Assembly: GCA_022605955.1 (NCBI GenBank)
Contig: JAKCOZ010000018.1
Location: 4,410,001-4,474,000, forward strand
Direction of reading: 5' to 3'
Length of the DNA: 64,000 nt
Source of the DNA: Rallus limicola
Taxonomy: Eukaryota > Chordata > Aves > Gruiformes > Rallidae
The number at the start of each line of letters is the position of its first letter. Within the stretch, counting starts at the first letter, position 1. Positions 24,401-37,379 of the stretch are shown here, piece after piece. A program made the position numbers and the translations under genes. A model generated the notes under the pieces. That model did no database searches. It saw only the letters and a program-made list of their open reading frames with translations, and had not been told where the DNA came from.

Positions 24401-24530
24401 GTCTCCTTCTCTGGAGATATTCCAGACCCATCTGGATACTGACCTGTGTGACCTGTCCTAGGGACCCTGCTTTGATAAGGGGCTTGGACTCGATGACCTC
24501 TGGAGGTCCCTTCCAACTCCTACAATTCTG
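24401..24530 (+). mobile_element. CR1 LINE 3' end fragment, sense
   Basis: It contains the typical succession 'ctggagatattccagacc', 'gtgtgacctgtcctagg', 'cttggactcgatgacctc' and 'ggtcccttccaactcctac' up to a decayed AATTCTG end. This is the last about 130 bp of CR1, read on the + strand. Moderately diverged. Confidence 0.88.
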
Positions 24531-26250
24531 TTAATAAATCTAGGACATGACCCCCAATCAATTATAATTAACACAGTGAATTTAGTGTCTCAAGAGAGCC
24601 CACAATAGGCCTTCCCCTGCAGTACCTGGGCAGTCCATCAAGGTGTCCGTTTGTGCTTCTTTGAAGGTGTCCCTCTAGTTACCTTGTATATAATTAGTCT
24701 TTCTACCAGTACAGGTTTATAAGATCAAGAAGTTCAATTTCCTCTAAAAATATCCCCCTGCCTCCCGTCCCCGAATTTTCTGCCTTTTTGATTTTTAAAC
24801 CACTTCTTGATTTTTCTCTCCAAGAAACACCACAAAAAGAAAACGTGCCCATTATATCATGTCTTTTCTTTGCAATAACTTCATGCCACCAACAGGAATA
24901 AAAGTGTCTTGTCAAAAACTGTCTTGGTCTTAGAAATTAAACGCAAGCTTAATCCTTCAGGCCTGTTAACAAAAATGCCCCCCAGCCAAACCTGTCCCAC
25001 TGGGTCAGCAAGAACGTCACCTAAGTAAAGCCTCAGGACCGGTTCAGCATTATCAGCATATATACTTCGTTAAGAACTAGGAGATCTGCAGAGAGCACTC
25101 TTTTTAGAGTGCTATACATAGAAGCCAAGCACTTTGAGTAGTACAAAGATACACTTTTCTAAAGGCATAAAACCTTCTGTTTAGATTTCCATCTTCACTG
25201 TACCACAAAACACATAACCCCTGAAATGGTCTGGCCTTTTCTGTTTTATACTGGGGTTACAAAACAATGTGTTAATGTGGGTAGAACAACTGGGTAAAAG
25301 CATTTTTATTCATTTATTTCTGCTGTGGGCAGAAACCTGACTGCATGCTTACTGTGTTTTGCAGTAGCTGTTAGTACATTGTCAAGGCACAGTACGGAGA
25401 TGCTACTGCCTGCACATCTGCATTGAAAACTCAAATTTCCTAGTACCTTACTGGAGTACAGCATGGGAAAAGAATCGCAATATAGTAGTTCTTGGATCAA
25501 TATGAAATGTGGTTGCCTCATGCACGACAAAAATTCCTGTGTTACGAAACTCCCCAGTGCGTCACAGAAACCTCAGTGGTATTTTTCACTCCTCATCCAT
25601 CTGCCCTCCTGTTCTGTAAGGCACCAGGATGGGGTGGTCAGATGACTTCTGAAATGAATGGCACCAATAAAATGTTTGGCCTTATCTGCAGCAACTCAAT
25701 TTTTTCACCATTTTTTGTGATATACCTTTAGGCTACAAAACACATCTATAGTTTTTTTCTCTCTCCAGGATGCGTTGTCCTGTATGCTTTAGCAGTTCAG
25801 TGAGCAGAGCTGATTCAAATGAGCCTTGAAATGTTAAATACAACTTGTAATATCAAAGGTTCTCATATCAAATAATTTTCTTCCTGTGGATCCTAGGGAG
25901 ATTAAGGACACGTGCAGGGACTAAAATGTCCACTCCTCACATCAAGAACCTCAGCATTGGCTGTATCCCTATCTATTCACTGAAGGGATGGCTGGAAAAT
26001 AAACCTGCAGCACTTCTTCATTTGCAAAACAGGAGCAAGTACTAGGTCCATATGGCAATGAATGAATGCTAAATGTTGAGTGTGTGACCTTGTGACAGAA
26101 GCCTTCATTCATGTACAACCCTAAGGTGATATTTTCTTTGCAACTGGTTTAGAAATTACTTTTGGAGTGTGACCATAAACTAAAGGCAGTAAGGCTGCAC
26201 TTGGATTTTTTCCTCCAGTCTGGTTATCTCAGAGCCCAGAGAAAAAAAGA

Positions 26251-26270
26251 AACAAAACAAAACAAAACAA
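26251..26270. repeat. (AAAAC)n short pentanucleotide repeat
   Basis: About three to four AAAAC units follow an A7 run. A simple repeat; it lies inside a chance open frame. Confidence 0.85.
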
Positions 26271-27059
26271 TCACTTTCTTGTTGTTTTTCTGGTTTTGCT
26301 TTCCTATCTTGCAGCAGTGTCTGCTTATAGCTCACTTACCTTTCCTTACTTCTGAGCTGAATTACGATGAAGCATGGTTTGAATTGTGCAAAATACCAGC
26401 CCCTAAAACACTCCTGGATTTTATGAAGAATAGGAACTGCCAAGAAGTCCTGCCTCCTTACCACCCTTTACTTTGCAGGTGCAGACGAGATACTTGGAGA
26501 AGAGTCTCCTTCACATTTTACACCTTGGATCTGGTCTATTTATCAATAACAGCCATCACATGCTGGAGAACAATACTGCTGCTGTGAGGCTGATCTGGAT
26601 CCACAGTTCTAATTCTGGCACATACTTAATGATATATATTTTTGTACTATAATTAACTTGAATTCTCATATCATAAGGCAGGAATATGACTTCTACTATG
26701 TGCTTCATAATAGTCTTAGAAAAACCCAAATATTTTGAAAGGTAATTAGTAAGTAACTCAGTGTGAAAAACAGGGAGATTGTGTTTTCCAGGACTGGCAT
26801 TCTAATTGTAAAGGCAGTCACACGTGGAATGAAATGTTTCTAAAGGTGCTATGTGAGTAACTCAGAGAATGACAACACAGTGTAAGTGGGCATTACTCAC
26901 TATTGCCAACAATTGCAAGAATTATACTAGGATATTGAAAATAACCCCCTATTTATTTCAAGATCCTTATTTAAGGAGAAAATATGGAGTCGTGATACAC
27001 CCTGGAAAAAATGCTAACTGCATAATGACAATCACAGTATACAGAAATGAGTGGGGAGC

Positions 27060-27390
27060 ATTTTAATGGAAAGCATATTGCCATTTTCCTTGCATTAAAA
27101 GTCAAAGGCAATTAAAACATAATTTAATTAGAGAATATCTTATCAGCTCTACAAGTAAAATTGATTGATATGCAGTGTAGGGATAACTTGGATGCTGCTA
27201 CTTGTAAAATGATGGTGAAGCTGACAAATTAGTCACTTGTTTTTTTATTTGCTAATTTAATGTACTTTTATATTTTCTTTAGCTACTGAAGGCATTTTAA
27301 TTAGCTAATGTTTGGTTGCTCATTGTTTGGAAATGGAAAGTGTTATAAATGTATTGTGATCTGAAGAGCTGTTGCCATTCAGATTAAGCA
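27060..27390. promoter_or_regulatory. Possible conserved noncoding element (weak)
   Basis: About 330 bp is rich in homeodomain-type TAATTA/TTAATT cores (for example near 27,110, 27,123 and 27,299), without low-complexity runs or repeat remnants, resembling developmental enhancers in bird introns. This is an impression from composition and motif content only. Confidence 0.2.
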
Positions 27391-28215
27391 TCTAACATAA
27401 CCCACTCTCTCATCACTAAAAATATTTATCTGATAATAGGTCTTTTCTAACAATTCTTTCTGTCTGTATTACTGTCCAAGATGCTTTAGTCTCCAGCTTA
27501 AACATCACATGTAGCTAGAAACAGGTCAGTGTAGCTCAGAGCAGCTACAAATCAGTGAGCAATCTCCTCATTTGGAAGAAACCGTACCACTTACCCAAGG
27601 GCTGTATTTGGCCAGGCAAGGACTAACCAGTCAGAAGTGATGAACCCTGACAAAACAGAAAATCTGTTTGTATTTTCAAAAATCCATTAAAAAGGGATAG
27701 ACAAGTAAACTTAAAAAAAAAAAAAAATCACTCTTGCATTCATTAAACTGGAACTGTGTACACAATCATTACTTCAGCAAAATTAGAAGAACAGCTTGAG
27801 TCCTTAGTAAGTAATAACAAAGCACCTAGGTATCTCTTCTGTTTAGTTTATTCTTTACAAGGGAAAGACTTGATGACATAGTTTCCTCATTTTTTGGCCA
27901 TTCCCTTAGTTTTTCAGAAATATTTCTCTTCTAATGAGAGAGTATCAGCAGGCTAATGTCTACATGGATTACAAATTAATACATTAATTCCCTTAGAATA
28001 AGCCCTTCTACAAGGAAATCCTAGGATGGTCTCAAAAGACTGGTAAATAATTAATTAATAGTGTAAGTTAAATTGGTCTGCAACACTTGACTACCTGAAC
28101 TTTTTATAATCCTTCAGTCCACAGAACTTCTACAGCACTTGTAGAAAGTGGCTGAATAAAGAAAATAAAGAAGAGAAAAATCTTTTGCTTAAATAATGTC
28201 TTCAAGGATTATTTT

Positions 28216-28375
28216 TTAAGTTTTCTGTTCCTCTTTTCCAGATAAAAGTCCATTCTTCTTGGCTCTATCAAAATCTTTTCTGACTGCATCAGCTATGGCT
28301 TTGCCCTGCCAGGTACATCCATATAAAGTCACTTCTATGAAGCCTGGTTTTCTGTAGGGGCTAACTTTGGTCAAA
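28216..28375 (-). CDS. Possible terminal coding exon of an unidentified gene
   Basis: On the minus strand an open frame ends in TAA at 28,216-28,218. Its last about 52 residues have coding-like features: a balanced amino-acid mix, few rare codons and a charged, helix-like C-terminus (residues such as GKAIADAVRKDFDRAKKNG). A splice acceptor with a pyrimidine-rich lead (GGTTCTCCAG) ends just 5' of position 28,375, so the exon would start in phase 2. The frame also continues to an ATG at 28,407, but that part looks intronic. No poly(A) tail lies 3' of the stop, which argues against a processed pseudogene. No AATAAA is seen immediately downstream. I do not recognise the protein. A gene with this exon would start to the right of here and could not use the CpG island at 14-15 kb. 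A chance frame remains a real possibility. Confidence 0.28.
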
Positions 28376-28719
28376 CTGGAGAACCATAACAACTGACTGT
28401 AATTCATAAGATAATTTCTGTTTTGGTCAAATAAGAGAGATCAGTGTATAAGTACACCTTTTTATATAAGAATCCATTTAAGAGGCAGTTTATCATATTA
28501 AATAGGTTACAAATAACTGGTCTCATTTAAAAGCAAGAAAATATATAGAATTCTGCTTAAACATCGGCACAGTTTGAGGAAGGGAAATCATTTGATGTAG
28601 TAGCTCTGTAAGTCTCTGACTTCACTGGGATACCTTTAATTAACAAAATAAGCTAAGGAATACATATTAGTTGAGTTTCTCAGATTGGAGTCAACTGCTC
28701 TCAGTGACATCATATTTCA

Positions 28720-28746
28720 CATATATATGTGTGTGTGTGTGTATAT
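28720..28746. repeat. (TA)n(TG)n dinucleotide repeat
   Basis: A short ATATAT block runs into about seven TG units and returns to TATAT. A compound microsatellite. Confidence 0.9.
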
Positions 28747-28849
28747 TGACATGCTCTTCAGTTATATAGCAAAAGAGAATGAATGTTAAATTCTGCATCC
28801 TTGATATGGTGTATAACATCAAGAAAGAAATCTGTTTGAAAATGACATC

Positions 28850-28935
28850 ACTGTCCCTGCTTACTGGAGAGGGGTTGGACTAGATGACCTCTTAAGTTCC
28901 CTTCTGACCTCACACATTCTAGGATTCTATGATTG
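28850..28935 (+). mobile_element. CR1 LINE 3' end fragment, sense
   Basis: It shows 'tgtccctgcttactggagaggggttggactagatgacctc', then 'cccttctgacctcac' and the terminal AGGATTCTATGATT. Only about 86 bp remain. The intact terminal repeat marks the true 3' end of the element. Confidence 0.9.
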
Positions 28936-29173
28936 TAAGATGATGATATATAACAAGTAGTATTAATACATTGAGATGTGGTTGGGATCTATTTTTTATT
29001 TTATTGAATTCTCTGTACATGGCAAAAACTAGGTTGCATGGATGGAAGGGAAGGAGAGAGAATGGATGGGACCAAGACAAAAACCTGTTAAAAAGCCCAG
29101 CAGCACACTACTAGAGACTCATAAGTACATGGTTAGAAAAGGGTATTACTTACTAACTAGTCTGATCTAGTTG

Positions 29174-29256
29174 AAGATGTCCCTGCTTATTGCAGGAGAG
29201 CTGGACTAGGTGGCCTTTAAAGGTCCTTTCCGACCCAAACTGTTCAATGATTCTAC
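29174..29256 (+). mobile_element. CR1 LINE 3' end fragment, sense
   Basis: It shows 'gatgtccctgcttattgcagg', 'ctggactaggtggcc', 'aaaggtcctttccgaccc' and a terminal CAATGATTCTA. About 83 bp of the 3' end, in the same orientation as the copy 240 bp to its left. The two differ enough that they are separate insertions rather than a recent duplication. Confidence 0.88.
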
Positions 29257-30768
29257 AAAGTAATACGAAGGAGCAATTTACAGGTTCATGAACAAAACCC
29301 CTGAGAAAGCCTGCAGCTACATCCAACGGAGATGTGCTTCATGGAACAGTGCAGTTATGAGGTCAAAAGCTTAAAGAGATAAAACAGCAATTTGTTATTT
29401 CACCAATTACAAGTAATCAGGTAGTGATAGTTACAGTCTAATAAAATATCTCTCATTTTTGCTGCTCATTATAAAAATCTCTGTGAATTTTTTAAAATAT
29501 CTGAAAGCACTAGGTTTGCCAAAAAGGAATGATCACCTTTTAATAAGTAACACAACAAAAATCTTAAAAGTAATGGCAGGCAGGAGGAATACTCAGGAAC
29601 TGTTAGCTCTCTCCAATTAATTTTACAAGATGCTTCAACCTTATTTGCTAATCTATGGAGATAAAACCTTCCACAGTCTTTGTGTGAAGTTACCATTGTT
29701 TCCTTTATTGCTCATTCAATCAGGGTATAAAGAATTCAGCAAAAGTGCTCATTTGCGGATTTGATTTCATGCTTTCAGTGTATTTTATACCACGCGGTCT
29801 GGGTGCTACCAGAGTGCATTCCAAACCAGCCAGCACACGGGTAGTTACACCATTGGACCTAGACTTAAACATCTGTAGGAACATCAGATATACTGTGATG
29901 AGAAGAATAAGGGTCCTGATTTAACTGATCCAACTGTATTTTTGAATCTTCATTACTTTCACAGGGAGTTCTCTAGCACTCTAACATAGCCAGCAAGATA
30001 AAACCTTCTCTCTTCAGTTACAAGGAGATCTACAAAGGGGATATCTGCACTTGCCTTCAAGTTTTTGAGCTATTTTTTTGTTTGTTTGTTTAGAGTTTCA
30101 TTTATTTGAGGTTTTTTACAAAGAACATTTTTTTAGGAACATATTACAGTAATCAAAATCACAAAAATATTTAAAGTAGTTTTATATATTGACGATCCAA
30201 ACTCATTTTTGTTTAGCCTACCATGTTCCCTGAAAAGAATGTGAAGAATAATCCATGATGCAAAGTAAACCCTGTCTTTAAATATTAATTAAAAATAGTT
30301 GACTACAAACAGACCATAAATTCTGGGATGGCAAACCTGTAGCAGCCTAGAGGAGATGGGTGATTTAAATACAATACTGTTATTTCAGTGTCCCATTTTA
30401 CATCTGGGAGGCTGAAGAATACTGGCAATGTCCACCTGGGGAGGAATAGCCACACAGTTCAAATGTATGTGTTCCCAAACCTCCCTTAAACATTTGTTTC
30501 TAATCATCCATGCTACTGTGCTAGCAGGAACATATCAGATGTTCTTATGAATGTTATAGGATTTAAAAACAAAAGATTGAGAAGAAGGGTCTGGGTGGCA
30601 TTAGAATGCATTTGTAGTAGGTAAGGTTTCTGTGAAAAAGGATAGGTTTTTTTTTGTAACATAAGCAGTTTCTTACAACTTTGTTAAAATTTCCTAACAA
30701 AAAATATAAACAAGAAAATAGGGCAGGCAGTAGTGTATTTTTGATGCCTATCTCACTCTAAAGAATGA

Positions 30769-30831
30769 CAAAGCCCAACACAAACACTGCTGATCAAGAG
30801 TCCCAAAGCCCAACACAAACACCACTGATCA
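30769..30831. repeat. 28-bp direct repeat, 35-bp period
   Basis: A unit starting CAAAGCCCAACACAAACAC and ending CTGATCA occurs at 30,769-30,796 and 30,804-30,831 with a two-base difference in the middle. A local tandem duplication. Confidence 0.9.
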
Positions 30832-31090
30832 TGCAAAACCGTAGAGTTGAGGATACTCACTGCCGTTCAAAGGAACTTAGCACCACGCTCCCACTGACGG
30901 GTTTCTCAGAGAGTAAAAGAAATCCTCAAAAGTTCTTTTCATTGATGGTAGACCTGACAAAAATGGTAATGGATTTTTGGCCAAGAAACTCAATATTAAG
31001 GCAAATATAGAAGAGATGTGTTAGTCAAACAGAAGTTATTGGACTCAGTACAGAGTAAATGGATGAAATTATATGATATGCTATGGAGAA

Positions 31091-31147
31091 GGTCAGGTTA
31101 CACAATCTAATGATCCCCTTTGGCCTTAAAGCCTGTGATTCTGTGAA
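31091..31147 (+). mobile_element. Old CR1 LINE 3' end fragment, sense
   Basis: 'ggtcaggtta...aatctaatgatcccctttggccttaaagcctgtgattctgtga' follows the 3' end of older CR1 subfamilies. Only about 57 bp are recognisable. Confidence 0.7.
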
Positions 31148-31508
31148 ACCCTACTCCTGCTGGAAGTCTGTAATTCATGTACTACTATTGATTTATTTAT
31201 AAGAGCCCGTACACATTATGTATGTTTGTAATGTAACGTAATAATACCTGTGCATGATTATTCATGGTATTTGTCCCTGAATTATTTCAGCAGAAACGTG
31301 CTTAAGCAGAATTATGACTTGCATGTTTTTATGTTTTTAATTTTCTGGTGAGGTCAAAGCCAAAGAAGAACAGGTATATTCATTTCCTAAAGAAAAAACA
31401 TGAAGTGAATGTTTCTGCTGTTCCCCAACACTGTTATTACTGGTGCAGCTTCTCTGTAGCACAGAGAGCGCTGGAATGGAAAAGTCCCAGGTGCTGTTAC
31501 TGTAACAT

Positions 31509-31525
31509 AAAAAAAAAAAAAAAAA
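31509..31525. repeat. Poly(A) run, 17 bases
   Basis: An A17 run followed by CCCAAAAAG. A simple repeat. Confidence 0.9.
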
Positions 31526-34500
31526 CCCAAAAAGTTATTTTTTTCCAGGGACTTGCACCAAATACCAGCACTTCTCTGTCTGTTCAAATTCCCATCATAG
31601 TTCTCACTAGAGATAGATTGATGATATCACTGTGAATTTTCATAAGAAAATGTCCATTACTGTGTTGACAATTTACAGATGATATCACCATGCAAATCAA
31701 ACAGATTTTTACAAAGAAACCAAGCAATGCAATACAGTGTGACCACAAGTCAGAGCTCACACGTTTCTGATTCTGACTCCCGATTCTGTAAAACGGACAT
31801 TTATTTTATATTTCAGAAAATGAGGCAGCTGGCTTTTTGTTTTCAAGCATCATTAAGAAAATAAGAGAAGTAGTAAATTACTATATAAATGCTGTGGAGC
31901 ACTAACTGTAAAGTATTATAGCCTAGCAGAGCCTAGTGTTCAACATTTGTGCATTTCATTTTGCATGTATATGTATAAAACTGGTTTCTAAAGAAACCTG
32001 TGTGTCTCAAATTTGTTGTATCAACACTTAATTTTGGATAAGCACAAAACACGAAAATCTATCAGAATATATAAAAGGGAGAATCTTGCATTTACACCAT
32101 GTATATCCTTCTGCTCTGATAAATATTTTGGGTGCTGAAATTTAACAGCTTTTCCTCATTATCAAATTTTCAAAATAAAATCCTGAAAGATAACTGAAGC
32201 TGTTCACCAGTACCCAATTGTTATTCATGTGACATTTCCTACTTTTTTACTATAATTAATCCCAGTATGATATTTGGAGGAGAAACCCCCTTCAGATATG
32301 TACCAGAAAACATATCATCCACTTACTAAAAAAACCCCTGAGGAAACATGTTTTTGCTTTCTAAATAATGTTTTATCTCCTATAACAAATTTCCACATTC
32401 ACTGGCATTAATATCGTTATCTCAGCCATAAATATTATTTTAGCAGACAATCTGTCCAATCACTTCTCCTTCCTTTTCTTTGCAAACATCCCATATAGAG
32501 GATTCTGGTTAAAAGAAAGGGTTTGCTACACATATATTACCACGGCTGTATCAGTTTCTGGTTTGTTATTCTTAGGACGGTGTTTGCTTTGCTTAGCCCT
32601 TGCCTATTTGCTATTCATTATTTAAAGCATATAACAAATTGGAGTCATGTGATAATGTCAGGGCTGGCTGACATGATAAGTAAACCTACATAAATGGCCA
32701 CTAAAGCATGAATTGCAAATGACTATCTAGCAGAAATACGCAGTTAGCGGATGAATATAGGTTACACTGTGTCAAGTTACACCAAAAGACTCATGTGCAC
32801 CACGAAATCAAATAAAAACTAGAATTTTAAAATGTTTACCAACATGTTACCCTGACAAAAGGTACCATTTTAAAACTAGTTCTTTTCTGTTGCTGTATTT
32901 GGAGTAATGCTATGCTACTGGGAAAAAAAAAATAATATTCAAAAACTTAATAAATGGACTGAACAGTGTTTCCCAAATGACTGCTCAATGAATGATTGCT
33001 CAGATATTTTATTCATATCTTTATGCAATTGCTAACCATTTGACTAGATAAAATACTGTAGATTAAAACACACAGATTAAGCATTTACATGTTTAGTTCT
33101 ATAATTTAATACCTCTTAATAATTATGTTGGCAATGAAAACAGGCAAGGTAAGGCCTGTTCCTGAAATAGCATTTTTAATTAGACCAGAAAACACCAAGC
33201 GTGTGGACATACAAGCTATCTTTCTGAACCACCAGAAGTTCACAGTGCTAGGTGCCCTCAGAAAAGATACCCCTTCTCCCACACCATGACAGCCTCTAGC
33301 TCTCTGAGTGTGCTTGCCACATATTTGCAAAGGAGTTTACGAGCAGATTTTCCTCAAAAACATTTCCCAAATACAGACCTGAGTAGAGATATGTGATAAA
33401 CCAGCAGTCACGTCAGAGACTAGTTAAAGCAAAAACTGACCAACCCAATCCACAACGGTAATGAGGAGGGAACTGCTCTACCATCCCTCTGCAGTTGAGG
33501 GGCTGCAGTCAGGAAGATTCTAGGAAGCGGTGACCGTAAATTCAAAGTTTCACAGAGCTGCTCACATTCCTGTTGTTATCAAAAGCAAGACTGTTGAAAC
33601 GATCTGAGCCAGAACATAGGCACATGCCAGAGAATGTGCAGGCACTTCTGGAAAGTGGCTTTATATATTTTCTAGGATAGGTTATGCCTGTGAAATAACA
33701 CAGACCTATGTAACCTGTCACTTTTTCACCTGAAAAGAAAATCTTAACAACAGGATAATTCTACTGAACTTTATTTTAGGATAGTCTCTGAAATCTTACA
33801 GTTATTGCTGCCTCTCAGGGATAATTTGTCTAGGGAAATGCAAGAATAGGAAATAGAGCTGAACAGCATACCAGCTCTAGGAGTAAAGGAAGAAGCTTCT
33901 ACCTCTGTTACAGACCCTATCCTGATCTCTCATATTCGTTGGATCAACTCAAGGATACTCACAAAATGCCACTGAGTTCTGCCCAGCAGTATCACTGCTA
34001 CTGGGGCTAGCGGGGATCTTGGTCTTCATTTGGATTACTACTTTCTTCCATCACTTTTAGCTGCAGTTACATACCTATATAGTAGTTTGAACATCTGAAA
34101 GCATAGGAGAGTGACTAGAGGGAAGGGCATACATGAAAAGAATGTCTGACCCCCTGAGGCATTCTTCTTCCAGGGACTGCTAGCATGCATTGACCCATAG
34201 TGGTTTAGATATGCTATTTCTTGTTGAACTTCAGCACCAGGAGGATTTTCATTCCAAACCTTTCTTGGAATGTTATTCCAGAGGCAGTAGGTATTTCACT
34301 GAATCTCATACTAATAAGCTATGATGTTAAAGGAAGCACCAAAAATCTTAATCAAAGTTATGAGTATCAACAAGAAGTGAGGAAGGAGCTAACAGTAGAT
34401 TAGCTGCTGAACAAAAGTTTTCTATGATTAATTATATTACAGTGCAGTAATTTAGTTTCGATCTGTAACTTCAAATATCCATACTAATTAGTTGCCAACC

Positions 34501-36910
34501 TAAAACATAATAAATGAGATGATGAAATAAAGATGTTTTAAATATTTCTGTCTATTACATGTACATGTTTTGCAGCATGTTAACAGACAAGGTGTATTCT
34601 GATTGTTTAAAGGATACATTAGCATATCATTATAGACATGAATGCCAAAAAATAGCTCGCTCACAAGAATAATGTTCAACTACTAAATCCACAGGAATTC
34701 AGAAATAAAGGAAAATATTGTCAATTAGATGAAGACTGGTGTGGGTTAAGCTTATAGCAAACGTGGAGAAATCACACCTTTCTCCATCACATTTTCACCT
34801 GCTCATGTGGTGCACACTTCTGCTTTGATGGAAAATTCCTTTGGGTCTTCTTGGTGTAAAGCTGTTGGTGCTTGCAGCAAAATTTGCAGAGCCAGTGGTG
34901 AATAGAGAATGTTTTCATTTGATTGTTAAGCCAGAGAAATATCTACAGCATTTTTCACAGTTCATGAAAAGGACCATCACTTTCCTGTTAGCTTTGTTCA
35001 ATTTAGGAACAAGCTGTAAGAGCTTTTTTCTTTCATGAATTTGTTTGGCAAAAAAATACTTCTTTTTCTGTGAATTTGTTTTAGAAAACTGCAGTTTTTA
35101 CATTCCCAATTCATACAAAAGAAATTTCCAGCATTCCCCATGTAAGGTGAAAAAACTCTTCAGGAGAGTTGCACACACTCAGGCAGTATTATTTATTCTC
35201 CTGAAAGCAGCGATGACAGTCAAAGCACGAGCAGCGTAGCTTGTTTTATATATCAACCTTGCATGTTTTCCTGTCAGCTTTGCAGTTTGTCATCCACAGC
35301 TTAGCGTCCAAATGGCATGAACTTTGAGGACAGCATGCTGAAATGAAAGACTTGCTGCCTCCCATAGAGAAGAAACCAGGCCACCAAGGAATAGCAGAGT
35401 ATCTGTTTATCCCACTTTATGTAGCCTAAAGTGTGGAAAAATATTCCATTACTAGCAGAAACATAACACAATTCTGTTAATGGTGGTATCATTTGTTGTT
35501 GCTATTTGGAGTGAATCTGCACAGAATCTAGCTCATGTAACAGACAAAACCATCAAAGAAAACACCAAATGCAAAATCGGATATACAAAAGCAAAGAATG
35601 AGTTGCAGCAGCTGCAATAGCTTATTACAAATACTTATCAGGATTGTTCAGCTAGAGCAGTGTTTGCCAGCTGGAGTGCAGTTGTTGCGAGAGGGAGGTG
35701 AGATATCCCTCCTCCCTATCTGGAGAGACTGTGGCTACGTGAGCACAAGCACACAAAATGGGAAGGTGTTTTACTACTGAAGTGCTTCTCAGAGACAGAA
35801 GCATGTCAAACCACTTTATGGCAGCGTTCCCAGAGAACTGACCTGCCAGTCTGGGGCAGCTGGTAAAGTTTAGTCTTCTATCACTCTGATCTTCTAACAA
35901 ACATCATCATTCTAGGGGCTTTTCCCCTTTTTGGGGTGTCGGTTACGGCTGCATGGGCAGTATTCTATACAACCTGCAGAATTCCCCCTATTTCTGCCAG
36001 GGGACTGGGAGGCTGGGAATTGTACAAGGCCTGAGCAGCTTCCTTTATGACCAGGAACTTCCCATTACATCACATTTACTACTTACTCTGTCAGGTTATC
36101 ATGGAGAACAAGAGTTTGCAAGGTGATAAAAATGAGTATCGCATGACTTAAAAAATGAGATCCAAAGGAGATCCAAACATACACTAATATTTACAGTAAG
36201 TACAAGAGGGCTTTTTCACTAATTACAACTGGCATATGCTGAGTTTATTAAACTGAAGGCATACAGCATGTTGGTCATTACAGTATAATCAGCTTGAATA
36301 TGCTAAAAACACAGCATGAGACTAAGTTCACACAGACTTGCTGTTATACTGGTCAAACAGCACTAACCAAACTCTTTTATTTGAGGTTTGATCTAAAGCC
36401 CGTGAGAGTCTGGCTACTGCATTCAGTGGGCATGGAGTTCAACACTTGATACAACTGAGCACTTTATCCATTTATAACTCAATTACTTATGTCACTTGCT
36501 GAATATATTACTTCTTAGATAGTTCTTGTAACCACCAATAGGTAGAATGTCCAAAAGCCATAGACCACTTTTTTTTGTTGGTTTCCTTTTGAACTCTTTC
36601 AAACCCTATTTATTACTGCCTCCCACTTCTGCTATCACCAGTATCGGCAAAAAAATAGTGTTTTTCCTGTAACAAATATTTATGATATCATTATAAAAGG
36701 CTTCCACATGCTTTTAGTTACAATACACCACATCTCTTACGTTTATTTTAGAAAACTGTATTTTAGCAACTGGTATTTTATTAAATTAACCGCTGCGGCA
36801 TGGCCATATTTTACCGTGAATTACAGGTATTTAACATAGCCATGCATGGCCCTGTAAAGGCTTTCTTTTTCTTACATTTTTCCATATCTGGTAAATGTGA
36901 CCATCATCAT

Positions 36911-37376
36911 ACACAATCACACAGAAGCTCAGACTGGCTGAGGTTGGCAGGGACCTCTGTAGCTCATCTTGTCCCAAGGCCCTTGCTCAACCAAGGCCAC
37001 CCCTGAGCTGTTTGCCCAGGACCATGCCCACATAGCTGTTGAAACTATGGTTATCTGTTGCTAGAGGAGGAGACTCTACTGCATCTCTGGACAGCCTGCT
37101 CCAGTGCTCTGTCACCCTCACAGTAAAGAAGCACTTCCTGATATTCTGACAGTGCCTTGTGCATTTGAGGTTGTGGCCACTGCCTCTGGTCCTGTCAGTG
37201 GATGCCACTGAAAAGAGTCTGGCTCCATTTTCCTTACATCCTGCCTTCAGGTAATGGTATACATTGATGAGATCCCCCACAAACCTTCTCTTCTTTTCTC
37301 TAGGCCAAACAGTCCCAGATCCCTCACCCTTTCCTCAGGTGCGAGATGCTCCAGTCCCTTCATCATCTTTTCTGGG
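36911..37376 (-). mobile_element. CR1 LINE fragment, antisense, about 465 bp
   Basis: This is the longest CR1 copy in the window. On the + strand it reads as reverse-complement CR1 from a decayed 3' terminus (AATCACACAGAAGCTCAG), through 'gaggttggcagggacctctg', 'ggacagcctgctccagtgctctg', 'acagtaaagaagcacttcctgat', 'gagatcccccacaaaccttctc' and 'gatgctccagtcccttcatcatc'. It ends without reaching the reverse-transcriptase coding part. Open frames of 97 and 70 codons inside it are not genes. Confidence 0.93.
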
Positions 37377-37379
37377 AAA

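Larger units (their letters stand above)
24535..28200. other. Gene-free stretch with a possible conserved noncoding segment
   Basis: Contains an (AAAAC)n run at 26,251-26,270, an A15 run at 27,713-27,727 and the AT-rich segment 27,060-27,390 listed separately. The 141-codon open frame at 26,162-26,587 crosses the (AAAAC)n repeat and has no recognisable domain, so I regard it as chance. Confidence 0.5.
28940..36905. other. Gene-free AT-rich stretch
   Basis: Besides the CR1 pieces at 29.2 and 31.1 kb, a 35-bp period duplication at 30.8 kb and an A17 run at 31,509-31,525, no feature could be supported. Open frames are all under 100 codons and unrecognisable. A segment at about 30,390-30,425 faintly resembles a core-SINE but is too weak to annotate. 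Confidence 0.5.

Noticed and set aside
26162..26587. 141-codon + strand frame
   Set aside because: Runs through an (AAAAC)n simple repeat and a poly-pyrimidine tract, has no domain, and its composition changes abruptly along its length.
30390..30425. Faint resemblance to a core-SINE (CCCATTTTACATCTGGGAGGCTGA)
   Set aside because: The match is only about 25 bases with no flanking similarity that I can see; too weak to annotate without a repeat search.
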